Shown in pieces: positions 1 through 8,423 of a stretch of DNA of 21,191 bases. The DNA comes from Catenaria anguillulae PL171 (taxonomy: Eukaryota; Blastocladiomycota; Blastocladiomycetes; Blastocladiales; Catenariaceae): NCBI GenBank assembly GCA_002102555.1, contig MCFL01000360.1, forward strand, positions 1-21,191, given 5' to 3'. How positions within the stretch are numbered: position 1 is the stretch's first letter; each line of letters begins with the position of its first letter. Made by a program: the position numbers and the translations under genes. The notes below the pieces were generated by a model, which made no database searches, was not told where the DNA came from, and worked only from the letters and a program-made list of their open reading frames with translations.

Positions 1-710
1 AAGAATGGGAGAAAATGGCGAGAGTCAACCTTGTGTGCCGGCGCGCGCAAAGAAGGCTCTGGTCGAGTAGCTCGGATTGGTTTGATGACGATTTCAAAAC
101 GGCGTTCACCACTTGTCCGTGGAGCGAGTGCAGCTCGATAATGACGTGACGTTTTGCCCAGATCGGTGGCGCCTCAATGGCGAGCCGGGCGGGAGAGGCT
201 GAAAGGGAAGGGGCGAGTTGGCGAAGTCAGTCACCGACAAGGTATAGACATACAATACGCCAAAGCAAGTGGGCGACGAGGGTATGGTCCCCATTGGCCA
301 GGATATGGACGTACTACCAGGGCGAGAGAGTACGGTGGCTAGTGGGAGCTGCGCAAGGACAGAGGAGCGTTACGTCGTGGCCAACAACGAAATCCAGCAA
401 GGAGGTCCAAAAGTGCACGGTGGTGGGCCGAGCATGCAATCTCAAATACTGTTGAACAAAAGCGCCCGGGGCCCGTAGTTGATTGGCCCAGGAACAGGGA
501 CAGAGCCGAGTGGATCGAGAAAGCCAACAAGCTGGGTCTGGACTAAAGATCTGGCGGTACCGGTGGCGGTGCAGTGTCGAAAGGTCGCCCGTCACTCGAA
601 TTGTGTGGCAGGTATTGGTGCCGGTGTCGGTTGTCGGTGTTGGCCAGGTGGGTCGTGGTTGGACGGAATGGGATACGACGGCAGCAGGAGGACGAGCACG
701 AGCCGACGGA

Positions 711-730
711 GGTGAAGGTGAAGGTGAAGG
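711..730. repeat. Hexanucleotide tandem repeat GGTGAA
   Basis: Three perfect copies of GGTGAA plus a partial fourth copy. First of three different microsatellites within 150 bases. Confidence 0.85.
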
Positions 731-760
731 CGATATGCTCGTAATGCAGTGTAGTTTTGC

Positions 761-787
761 CTTGGTTGCCTTGGTTGCCTTGGTTGC
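761..787. repeat. Nine-base tandem repeat CTTGGTTGC
   Basis: Three exact, directly adjacent copies of CTTGGTTGC. The unit length is a multiple of three, but no supported gene covers it. Confidence 0.9.
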
Positions 788-834
788 CTAGACTGTTTGA
801 CTGTGATGAGGTCGTTGAGTTGTACGGCTTCGTT

Positions 835-861
835 GTCAACGTCAACGTCAACGTCAACGTC
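835..861. repeat. Hexanucleotide tandem repeat GTCAAC
   Basis: Four perfect copies of GTCAAC plus GTC. It lies about 195 bases upstream of the TMEM14 start codon. Confidence 0.9.
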
Positions 862-1056
862 CAAATGAGAAAAAAAAAAAACGACCAGGGAAACGACGAT
901 GCGCCGCCGATCCACTCTCCACTGTTGGCCGATCCGGTCAGATCCGATCCGACGCGCTCTCAACTTCTCTTGTCTCGTTATGGAAGTAAAAGAAAAGAGA
1001 AGAAATAAGAGGCACACTGTCAAAAACAAAACATTGATCGCAAATTGAAAACAATC

Positions 1057-1481
1057 ATGTCGCACCATCCGTCCGTCACTCTGGCTGCCGTCTGTATGTT
1101 GCTATGTACATAAGCCCAATATGTCTTGCCTTCGACTGCAGACGGATTTGATGCTCACGCAATACCTAATCCACATGTTCATTTTGTGTGTGCAAAGGCA
1201 CGGTCGGCGGCACCATCGGCTACCTTCGCCAAGGCTCGCGGCCCTCGCTGATTGCCGGCGTCACGCTGGGTGCTGCCTACGCCACGGCCGCGTATCTGCT
1301 CAAGAACAACCTCGACTATGGCACCGAGCTGGCCCTGGGCACGTCGCTCGTGTTGACGGCCGCCATGGCGCCAAAGGCCATCCGCGGCCGCAAGCCCCAC
1401 ACCATGGTGATGGGTGCCGCGGGCACTTTGGCCACGGCCTACTACGGAAAGAAGATGTACGAGTGGCGGGTTGGCGTGTGA
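1057..1481 (+). CDS. TMEM14: TMEM14 family small membrane protein (one intron)
   Basis: Two exons, 1057-1093 and 1198-1481, join to a 106-residue protein. The intron (1094-1197, 104 nt) has a GTATGT donor and a GCAAAG acceptor; joining at T|GC gives a continuous frame. The start ATG at 1057 begins MSHHPSVTLAAVC. After the join come the family's hallmark GGTIGYLRQGS and PSLIAG segments, then three further hydrophobic helices, giving about four membrane segments in all. Length matches the family (about 100-115 residues). Known relatives: mammalian TMEM14C sits in the inner mitochondrial membrane and helps move a haem precursor; TMEM14A is in the ER. Which role applies here cannot be told from sequence. 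The TAF4 gene starts 165 bases downstream on the same strand. The family call is strong, the precise function is not. Confidence 0.9.
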
Positions 1482-1646
1482 TTACTTTACTTGGTTATTT
1501 CACGTCACTTCACGTCACGTTATGATACGATGAAATGTAAATGGTTTGGATCATTTGAAAAGAAATGAAATACGAATACAAAATGAAACCAAGCCAAGGG
1601 AATCAACACACCAAACCCTTGCCAACTTGAAGAACCCAACGCAATC

Positions 1647-4256
1647 ATGTCTGCTCCACCTCCCGCTCCGCCTCCGCAGCCTCCCGCGGCCGCCTCTGAC
1701 CCCGGCCCCGGCCCTGGTCCTGCGCCCGCTTCAGCTTCGGCTTCAACGACGACAGCGACCCCGACAGCAACAGCCAATGTGAATGTCAACAATGCCATTG
1801 ATCCAACCATTGCACTCATCCTCGGCAACTTGCCTGCTCCTGCTCCTGCCTCTGCCTCTGCGCCGCCCACCTCAACCACCGTCAGTGTGTCTGCTGCCTC
1901 GACTGCCTCAACTGGCTCGACAAGTGCTGCATTCGCCGCCGCCAGCACCAACACAAACACAATCACAAACACAAACACCATGGCCATGCACGGTATTGCT
2001 ACTCGACAACCCCACGTACACGGTCACGGTCACGGTCACGGTCACGCGCATGCGCACGCACCTGCCCATGCCCATGGCCCACCGCCGCCTCCGCCTGGCA
2101 TGACTATTGCCCAGCAGCAGCAATACTATTTCCAGCTCTTTGTCAACAATCCCGCCGCTGCCACACAGTACATGGCCGCACGTCCTCCCCCACCGCCACC
2201 CACCAACTTGCAGCCCATCCCCGCATCCTCCTTGCCTCCTCAGCCACCGCCCACCTCCTCCTTGCCATTGTACAGCACGAGTGCACACACGAGCCCTCAG
2301 TCGGTCCCAAACACGCTCCCTTTCCCGTCTGCGGGCACCTTCTCTGCTCCCGCTGCTTCCACAGCGGCCCCGCTTGCACACAACCAACCCCTTCCCCCCA
2401 CATCCAACCCAGTCATGACCACCACCACCACCACCCCACCCATCCTCCCGCGCACTGGGTCCATGGGCCCAGGTTTTTCGGCCGTTCCCTCCACCTCCTC
2501 GGCCAAACCCTCTCCCGCCGCTTCGGCGGCCGCGTCGATGCTTTCCTCTTCTTCGGCTTCCTCCTCATTCAAACCCACCTCCTCGGCCGCCATGCCGCCC
2601 AAGCGCGCCGCGTCCACGTCACTTCTATCCTCGGCCGCTTCGTCACGTGCTTCATCGCCATCGCCCGGATCGGGCACGCTCACCCCGCAATCCGCATCGG
2701 CCGTCACGGCCGCAGGCTTCAATGCCGTTCACGTGCACATGACGCCCGAGGCAAAGCGCGAAATCGTCCACTTGCACGAGCAGCAAAAGAAGGGGTTGAT
2801 TTCCAGCCAAGAGTTTGTGGCCAGGGCAAAGGAGTTGTTGGGCGAGGAAGGGTTTGGCAGCTTTATGCCTGGCCAGCAAGGGATCGGCCAGCCTCGGGTG
2901 GTGACGACAACGGCCACGGGCGGAGCAGGAGCGGCTTCGGCTGTTCCGATGACCAGTAGTTCGTTGGCTCCCGGGAAAAAACGCCCCCAGGAGAGTGGGT
3001 TGGGCAAGGGCGCGAAAAAGGTCAAGGTCATGCAAAAACCTGTGGTTGTGGGTGCACCTGGAAACAAGGCCCCGGCTGAAAACAACAATACTTCTGCTTC
3101 TTCTTCTTCTTCATGTACGAACATTCTCTCCGACTTTTGTATCCGTGTGATTTTTCATTACGACTCACTCGCCATAAATATCCTTTGCTTCAACGAACCA
3201 GCCTCAGCAACGTCCGCTCCACACCCGCAACCCGCCTCGGCAACCACCACCGCCTACCCCCCTCCTCCAGCAGACCCATCGCGCCCACTCCTCGCCACCG
3301 ACCTAGCCCTTCCCCGCCCTGGCACGTTACCCATCCCCGACCCGCTCTCACAACTCATCAACCTGCCTCTGCTGCAAACCAAACTCGAATACCAAGTGGG
3401 TGCCGCAGGCCTCAAGCACGTGTCCGAGAGCGCAATCATGTATTTGGCATTGGCCCTGCAAGACCGGCTCCGCGGCATTGTGGAACGCGCAGTGCGCGTG
3501 GCCGATGGGCGTGTGGGCGTGGAGGTGGCGAGGCAAGTGGCCGAGGTGCGTGCGGCCGTGGGCAAAGTCGGGGCAAATGCCAATATCCATGCGCAGACTG
3601 CGAGTTTGAGTTTGGTGGGCTTTGATATCAAGATGACGGGCAATCCTTGGGCCGCACTCGATGTGGTTCGAGTCAAGGAGGAAAAGGTGGCCGAGGCCGA
3701 GGCCGCCGCCGCCGCGCACGCGCACGCACACGCTTCGTCGGATCGCATGGACGTGGACACGCCTGGCACGTTGGCCGTCGCCGCGGCACCACACGCGCTT
3801 GCTGGTGGTCCAAAGAAAAAGAATACTCCGGGTGGCACAGGACTCGTGACCGCCACGCGCACACCCACGCCGGGCGCAACGGCGTTCTTGGCGGCGGGCG
3901 GCGCAGCAAAGTCATGGATGACCATGGGCACGGGCGGATCGTCGGCCGCGGCCACGGCGGCTGCCATGTTTGGCCCGCCGACCACGGCCGGCGCGGCGGC
4001 TGCCAAGGCAAAACGAAAGAACAAGGATGGGGTGTCGCCAAAGGTGGGTGCGGTCCGGTCGAGCGCATTGGCGGCCGCATCGGGCGTGGCCTTGGGTGTC
4101 CCGGGGACTGGCGTGGCCAAGAATCGCAAGTTGACAGCCAGGGACGTGTTGATGGCGGTACAGATGAGTGGGCCCGAGGAGGGTGGGGGCAAGGTTAATG
4201 CACGCGGTGTTGGTGGGGTCATGGCCAGGGGGTGGATGAGGGTCCGGCAAAAGTGA
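1647..4256 (+). CDS. TAF4: TFIID subunit TAF4 homologue
   Basis: An 869-codon frame, or 840 residues if an 87-nt intron at 3115-3201 (GTACGA donor, CCAG acceptor) is removed. That stretch reads through in frame but encodes a hydrophobic, Cys-rich insert foreign to its Ser/Pro/Ala-rich surroundings, so I favour an intron. The N-terminal ~360 residues are low-complexity Pro/Ala/Ser/Thr with a His-rich patch. Around residues 365-405 a helical segment (EIVHLHEQQKKGLISSQEF) resembles the RST domain. After the intron comes the TAF4 histone-fold region (LQTKLEYQVGAAGLKHVSES, then ALALQDRLRGIVERAVRVA), and near the C-terminus a conserved patch around ARDVLMAVQM. In TFIID, TAF4 pairs with TAF12 through the histone fold to support RNA polymerase II initiation. 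Disordered, glutamine- or proline-rich N-termini are normal for TAF4. The frame is intact, unlike genes in the right half of the window. Confidence 0.82.
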   Translation: MSAPPPAPPPQPPAAASDPGPGPGPAPASASASTTTATPTATANVNVNNAIDPTIALILGNLPAPAPASASAPPTSTTVSVSAASTASTGSTSAAFAAASTNTNTITNTNTMAMHGIATRQPHVHGHGHGHGHAHAHAPAHAHGPPPPPPGMTIAQQQQYYFQLFVNNPAAATQYMAARPPPPPPTNLQPIPASSLPPQPPPTSSLPLYSTSAHTSPQSVPNTLPFPSAGTFSAPAASTAAPLAHNQPLPPTSNPVMTTTTTTPPILPRTGSMGPGFSAVPSTSSAKPSPAASAAASMLSSSSASSSFKPTSSAAMPPKRAASTSLLSSAASSRASSPSPGSGTLTPQSASAVTAAGFNAVHVHMTPEAKREIVHLHEQQKKGLISSQEFVARAKELLGEEGFGSFMPGQQGIGQPRVVTTTATGGAGAASAVPMTSSSLAPGKKRPQESGLGKGAKKVKVMQKPVVVGAPGNKAPAENNNTSASSSSSCTNILSDFCIRVIFHYDSLAINILCFNEPASATSAPHPQPASATTTAYPPPPADPSRPLLATDLALPRPGTLPIPDPLSQLINLPLLQTKLEYQVGAAGLKHVSESAIMYLALALQDRLRGIVERAVRVADGRVGVEVARQVAEVRAAVGKVGANANIHAQTASLSLVGFDIKMTGNPWAALDVVRVKEEKVAEAEAAAAAHAHAHASSDRMDVDTPGTLAVAAAPHALAGGPKKKNTPGGTGLVTATRTPTPGATAFLAAGGAAKSWMTMGTGGSSAAATAAAMFGPPTTAGAAAAKAKRKNKDGVSPKVGAVRSSALAAASGVALGVPGTGVAKNRKLTARDVLMAVQMSGPEEGGGKVNARGVGGVMARGWMRVRQK
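2021..2046 (+). repeat. CGGTCA tandem repeat encoding the His-Gly patch of TAF4
   Basis: Four perfect copies of CGGTCA plus CG, inside the TAF4 coding frame. They encode alternating His-Gly and run into an Ala-His stretch. The repeat keeps frame, so length changes would only vary the histidine patch. Confidence 0.9.
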
Positions 4257-4793
4257 AGAAGGTTGTCACACGTCCAAGTCAAGAATATTCAGGTCAGCGC
4301 AAGATGTTTGGCTCATGTGCGTGTAATTCATGTTGGCTTAAAATGCACATTCTTCTTGGATAAAACACATCAATGGACTGGCTTCGCAAACGTGTGAAGC
4401 GAATACAATACATGCGTACATCAATACTTCCCTTTTCTTTTTCTTCGCCACCCTGTCCCTCAAGTTGCCTGCCTTGCGCCTGATCCTCTGAGGCGCCGCT
4501 ACCCGTCCTCTCCAGTTGATGCCATGAGATCGAGCAACAGTACCTCCCACATTTGGAGGAATCCACCTTTACACCATGGCCGACACACAATTTATGGCGG
4601 CTTTGGACAGTTCGGATCGGAGGCCGATATTGTCCGTTCTTTGACCACATTCACCCTCAACCGTCGAAAACCCCAACACGCACAAATCAATGATTTTGTT
4701 TTCACGCAAGAGCGCAGCTTGCCAAAGCATCGGAATGAAGTTTTCGTCCAAGACAGCAAACCTCAACACGACACAAGACCCGCAATACACTAC
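4257..4793. other. Intergenic region between TAF4 and the first 7TM gene
   Basis: This is the shared 3' side of two convergent genes (TAF4 on plus, the first 7TM gene on minus). Open frames here are short and lack recognisable domains. I see no RNA gene or repeat in it. Confidence 0.5.
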
Positions 4794-5930
4794 TCACCCT
4801 CGCCCACCCCATTCGGACTGCGCCAGCGTCCCCGCAACGCTCTGAGGCACCAACCGCCGAGTGAGCACTGTCGTCTTGATTAGTCTGGTTGCGGCAAAAA
4901 GTGCTACACTGATGAGGTGACAACTGATCCAGCCCACGGTCGTGTACACGATTTGCGCTATGCGTTTGTTTCCGAATACCATGACAATGTTCCCAACGAC
5001 CAAGGTCAGAATCACCATCAGGCACGCCCATAGTCGCCAGATACACGAGCGCATACGCGCCGTGACGGCGGCCGCTGAATCGGCGCCAGATTCGGAGACG
5101 GATGACTGCACCGGCTGTGGGGGCGCCAGTTGAATCAAGGGCTGCAAAGTCGGCGACGGTACGGGGGAAACCGACGGAGGCAAGCTTGCGGTACTCACTG
5201 AAATGTGTGCCGACGCGGACGTGACCTTGGACGTTTTGAAAAAAGTCGACACGACTGCTGAATGTGGCCGCAAATGTGGAAGTATCTTGATGCACAGGCC
5301 AACCGACAACAGAGCGCACGATATCATCATGCCGAACCATACGTCAAACAGGCGTGGGTGGATCATGTGTGCCACTGCAGCCAGGGTCAGAACAAGCGGG
5401 TCGTCAGACCAAAATCTCGCCCGCCTGAGAGTCGTTGTAATACACAGGCAGGTTGAAATACTTGCCAAAACAAGCGTAAAGAATTTCGTTGCACGCTGCA
5501 GCCGTTTTTGCCTTGCCGTGGGGAGGATCTGGACGTAGAGCCGTAACATTGTAACCGGATAGACGGGCGATAGAATGGCTTCAATTTGGTCCACAAAAAC
5601 AACGAGCAAGGTGCGTATGCAATTTGGGAAAAAGAGTATCTCTCCATAATCTGGTCCATCAAATACTTGGGTGTATTCGCACCCTTGCTCATTTGCAGCC
5701 AGGAGGGCGTGGACAAGGAGAATCAGGTGGCAGATTGCAATCGACACCCAAACCAGAACATGTCCCAATATTGCTCGATGCTGTGGATTTCTGTAGCTCA
5801 TGCGGAGGCCGGGGTTTTCACGGATTAGAACCACGATTGGATGGACGACGATCGGGAGTGTCGCCAAAGCAAGGACCGAACAACCGATCGCGGCAGTGGG
5901 CGAGGGTTCCCATGTGGTATTCCCAGACAT
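4794..5930 (-). CDS. Seven-transmembrane receptor-like protein, array member 1
   Basis: An intact 378-residue frame starting with ATG at 5930. Seven hydrophobic segments fall near residues 14-36, 55-79, 106-135, 148-168, 195-217, 298-319 and 325-350. Basic loops after segments 1, 3, 5 and 7 predict an outside N-terminus and inside C-terminus, as in G-protein-coupled receptors. Cys84, ending segment 2, and Cys104, starting segment 3, are conserved in all four paralogues and could form an external disulphide. A Ser/Pro-rich cytoplasmic loop of about 80 residues separates segments 5 and 6. Other shared motifs are SPVYPVTML in segment 3, SDDPLVL before segment 5, GWISCHLISVAL in segment 7 and the tail VPQSVAGTLAQSEWGG. 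I recognise no named family. Ligand and signalling partner are unknown. It is the most diverged of the set together with member 2. Next gene: member 2, 187 bases upstream on the same strand. Confidence 0.85.
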   Translation of the reverse strand: MSGNTTWEPSPTAAIGCSVLALATLPIVVHPIVVLIRENPGLRMSYRNPQHRAILGHVLVWVSIAICHLILLVHALLAANEQGCEYTQVFDGPDYGEILFFPNCIRTLLVVFVDQIEAILSPVYPVTMLRLYVQILPTARQKRLQRATKFFTLVLASISTCLCITTTLRRARFWSDDPLVLTLAAVAHMIHPRLFDVWFGMMISCALLSVGLCIKILPHLRPHSAVVSTFFKTSKVTSASAHISVSTASLPPSVSPVPSPTLQPLIQLAPPQPVQSSVSESGADSAAAVTARMRSCIWRLWACLMVILTLVVGNIVMVFGNKRIAQIVYTTVGWISCHLISVALFAATRLIKTTVLTRRLVPQSVAGTLAQSEWGGRG

Positions 5931-6117
5931 TATTGTGTTAGTGCATTGAAAACGCGAAGAGAAAATGCTTTGAGTGGCGCCAGAGGCCGATCGAGTCGCC
6001 TCACATTGAAGCTGGAAACCATTGCCTATTCAACCCAGCGCTCAATAACCAAGAGAGTCGCGTCCCCAGTTGCGAACATGAATTGAAGTATCTATATTTT
6101 GCTGTTGGGTGTGAATT

Positions 6118-7260
6118 TCATTTGATATTCGACCCATTCCACTCTGAAGTAGTAGCTAAACTTCCCACAGCCGGATTTGGCACCCTTCTCTTCGCTATCA
6201 CTGCGCGCTTGATCTGATTCACGGCCGCAAACAGCGACACGCTTACAATCCGGCAGCTCAGCCAACCAAGAACAGTCATGAGGACCCGAGGCACAGAGTC
6301 TCCCATGGCGACCATGGCAACATCGCCGGCAAGGACGAGCGCTATCAGCACAACGAGCACTTTGAGCTTCAAGACACACTTGTGAACTGTCGTTGATGCC
6401 GCACTTGGCTGGTGCACGGCACCTACTGTTGGCGAAGCGGCGGGCACTTTACGGTCGCCATTTGCCCCACCGGCTTGCTGCGGCGAATGTAGGGGAGGCC
6501 CTAAACTTGACTGAGAGGACGTTGTCGCCTGGTGATGATCTGACGGCTGCGATCTCACCGACCCTGCTCGGATCCACGACAGAATCGGCGTGCTCGTATT
6601 CAACCTTGGCCGCTGCTTGGTTGGCTCAATGTACGGAATCAGTCGCACAGCAAGCACCAGCGAGCACATGGCGCAAGTAATGAGCGCCGCAAACCACACG
6701 GTAAACACGGCGTCAAAGATGGAATCGGCCAGCTCGGCCAGCACGATATACTTTGGATCACGTGTCCAAGTGAGGACGCCATCCGTGACGGCCGCAAAGA
6801 GCAGGATCAGTGTGAGAATTCCGATGCCGCCCGCAAAGTAGCGATACGTCATCTTGAGAAAGTGTCGGGTGCGCTGATTGGGCCGCAACTGAAGCGAAAT
6901 GGAGAGGATGGTGAGCGGGTAGAATGGTACAGTGCAGTACTCGAGCAGGTCCAAGATGTTTTCGATGCGTCGCCGCATGCATGAATAGTGCCCCGCGGTC
7001 CAGCCAAAGTCTGTGCGTGAGCCATTTCCGCAGACGATTTCGGTTGCGGTAACTGCGGAAAAGGTGATGAGGACAATGTGCGAAGCACACACGATCATCC
7101 ACAGGGCAATACTGAATCGGGTGCTCGTTGTATTGCGTGACTTTTTTGCCTTTCGTCGCTGCTCGCGCCAAATGGCCAGTGGTGGGTAAGCGCAGAGCGG
7201 CAGGCTGCTTGCACACAGGGCAGTTGCTATCCATGCTGCCAAGGGTGATTGTTGATTCAT
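6118..7260 (-). CDS. Seven-transmembrane receptor-like protein, array member 2
   Basis: A 380-residue protein from ATG at 7260. The frame stays open to an ATG at 7443, but the 61 extra residues have no counterpart in the paralogues. The 7260 start places the Ala-Ala-Trp of segment 1 eight residues in, close to the other members. It shows the same seven-helix plan, basic inner loops (WREQRRKAKKSR after segment 1), the Cys pair (Cys77 and Cys94, spacing 17 instead of 20), WTRDPKYIVL before segment 5, LGWLSCRIVSVSLFAAV in segment 7, and the tail VPNPAVGSLATTSEWNG. The loop between segments 5 and 6 is long and rich in Ser, Gln and Pro. It is transcribed divergently from member 3 across a spacer of 1163 bases. 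Function is unknown; membership of the array family is clear, and a receptor role is inference. Confidence 0.83.
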   Translation of the reverse strand: MNQQSPLAAWIATALCASSLPLCAYPPLAIWREQRRKAKKSRNTTSTRFSIALWMIVCASHIVLITFSAVTATEIVCGNGSRTDFGWTAGHYSCMRRRIENILDLLEYCTVPFYPLTILSISLQLRPNQRTRHFLKMTYRYFAGGIGILTLILLFAAVTDGVLTWTRDPKYIVLAELADSIFDAVFTVWFAALITCAMCSLVLAVRLIPYIEPTKQRPRLNTSTPILSWIRAGSVRSQPSDHHQATTSSQSSLGPPLHSPQQAGGANGDRKVPAASPTVGAVHQPSAASTTVHKCVLKLKVLVVLIALVLAGDVAMVAMGDSVPRVLMTVLGWLSCRIVSVSLFAAVNQIKRAVIAKRRVPNPAVGSLATTSEWNGSNIK

Positions 7261-8423
7261 TGCTACAAATGTATCTCGCCTAGTTTCATATGTGGCTGGC
7301 ATCGATTGTATGACAAACGCACAACCAGCGATCCAGCGTACCTCCTTACATGTCACCCCGCATTGCGGAGCATTGATGACGTGACAGCAAGTGCGGACAA
7401 GTTGTGTCTTCAAGCTGACTCGAGTTTCCGGCAGCTCTGCCATCTTGAAGAAGGCTATTGTTTACGGCCAGGACTCTTGGGGCGAGGATTGGAGCAACTG
7501 GAGGAATCCAGCTCAGGCGAGATCAGAGTCATATCTTTTCGTGCCAGAGTCAGAGAGCAGACCTGACATGCATGGCCTGTGCGCCAGCCTACGTCGTCCT
7601 GTTGCGTGTACCTACATGGAAACCGTTGCTGCTACGGTCTGAAGGATGTTTCCGTCTGATCTCGCAGACCACGGTGCCAACCCACTCCGCCGGCCGCCGC
7701 GGAGGTGTCTCAAGTCGCCAACATTCGCCCCCTCCGCCACCGTGCCCACGACATCCGCAGGTAGGGGGAGGGGCTGCCCTTCCTGTCTTCCTATCCGGCC
7801 ACATGCTCGCTCGTGCTTGAAGCCCTGTCGAAAGACGCAATCGCTACACCTCTCAAGGGTCTCCAACGCACCGACTCAGGGCCCATCTGTCGGATCTTTT
7901 CTTTGCTGATCACGCCAAGGCCAGGCCTAAGCGCCACCCGACGCTGCCAAACAACATCATGCGAACCAGTCCCTAACGGCTCGCAAATGCGTAATCCCGA
8001 GTGACCTCCGAGCACAGACACCTCACCAAGGCTCAAGGCGAGGTCGACCGCACGCTCACCGTCGAGGGGTCCATCGAGAAGGTTGACGATGGATTGGCCA
8101 AGTGCTGCGTTCGTGGTGAGATGAAGACCTTCTGCTCTTCGCTTTGCTTGAGTACCTGCTAGAAAAGGACAAGGACGTAAGTGCATCTTCATCAGTACAG
8201 CGTGTTCTTCTTTCCCTGGTCAATCCAATCTAACTCGTTTCCCGTGCTCGCCATGCATAGGTACTGCTGACAGCAAGAGGGTTGCGCATCAATACCAAAG
8301 TGGTAGTTGCGCAACCTCCACGTGCATTACACAGAACAGAGGTGCACGTCGCGACTTTGTCTGCAGACACTCTGAGTCAAGATGAAATACATATGACGAA
8401 TCTCGGATCTCAACTCTACCACA
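7261..8423. other. Divergent spacer with a possible gene remnant at 8005-8420
   Basis: This spacer separates minus-strand member 2 from plus-strand member 3, so it should hold both promoters. Most short frames look non-coding. The stretch 8005-8176 (+) is different: it can be read, with one frame change near 8125, as a charged helical peptide (AQGEVDRTLTVEG, later LLEYLLEKDKD). It ends at a GTAAGT donor at 8177. A CTAAC branch-like site and a CATAG acceptor follow (intron 8177-8260, 84 nt, the usual size here), and then an open frame runs across the start of member 3. I do not recognise the product. It may be a decayed gene fragment or a chance frame. Confidence 0.3.

Larger units (their letters stand above)
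1..1056. other. Upstream region without a supportable gene
   Basis: No reading frame here has a recognisable domain or convincing coding character. The longest open stretch on the minus strand (592-1068) mainly translates the short tandem repeats at 711-861 into low-complexity peptide. The last 200 bases hold A-rich runs (around 870-880 and 985-1050) just ahead of the TMEM14 start codon, so this is probably its promoter and 5' leader. An exon of a gene lying further left cannot be excluded. Confidence 0.5.

Noticed and set aside
592-1068. 158-codon minus-strand frame
   Set aside because: Its length comes from translating tandem repeats and A/T runs, and it overlaps the start of the TMEM14 gene; no motif recognised.
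3254-4282. 342-codon minus-strand open frame opposite TAF4
   Set aside because: It is the antisense shadow of GC-rich TAF4 coding sequence; composition is Ala/Pro/Thr-rich with no domain, while the plus strand carries the histone fold.
7261-7443. Longer start for array member 2 at the upstream ATG
   Set aside because: The extra 61 residues have no match in the other three members, whose first helix begins 8-14 residues after the start.
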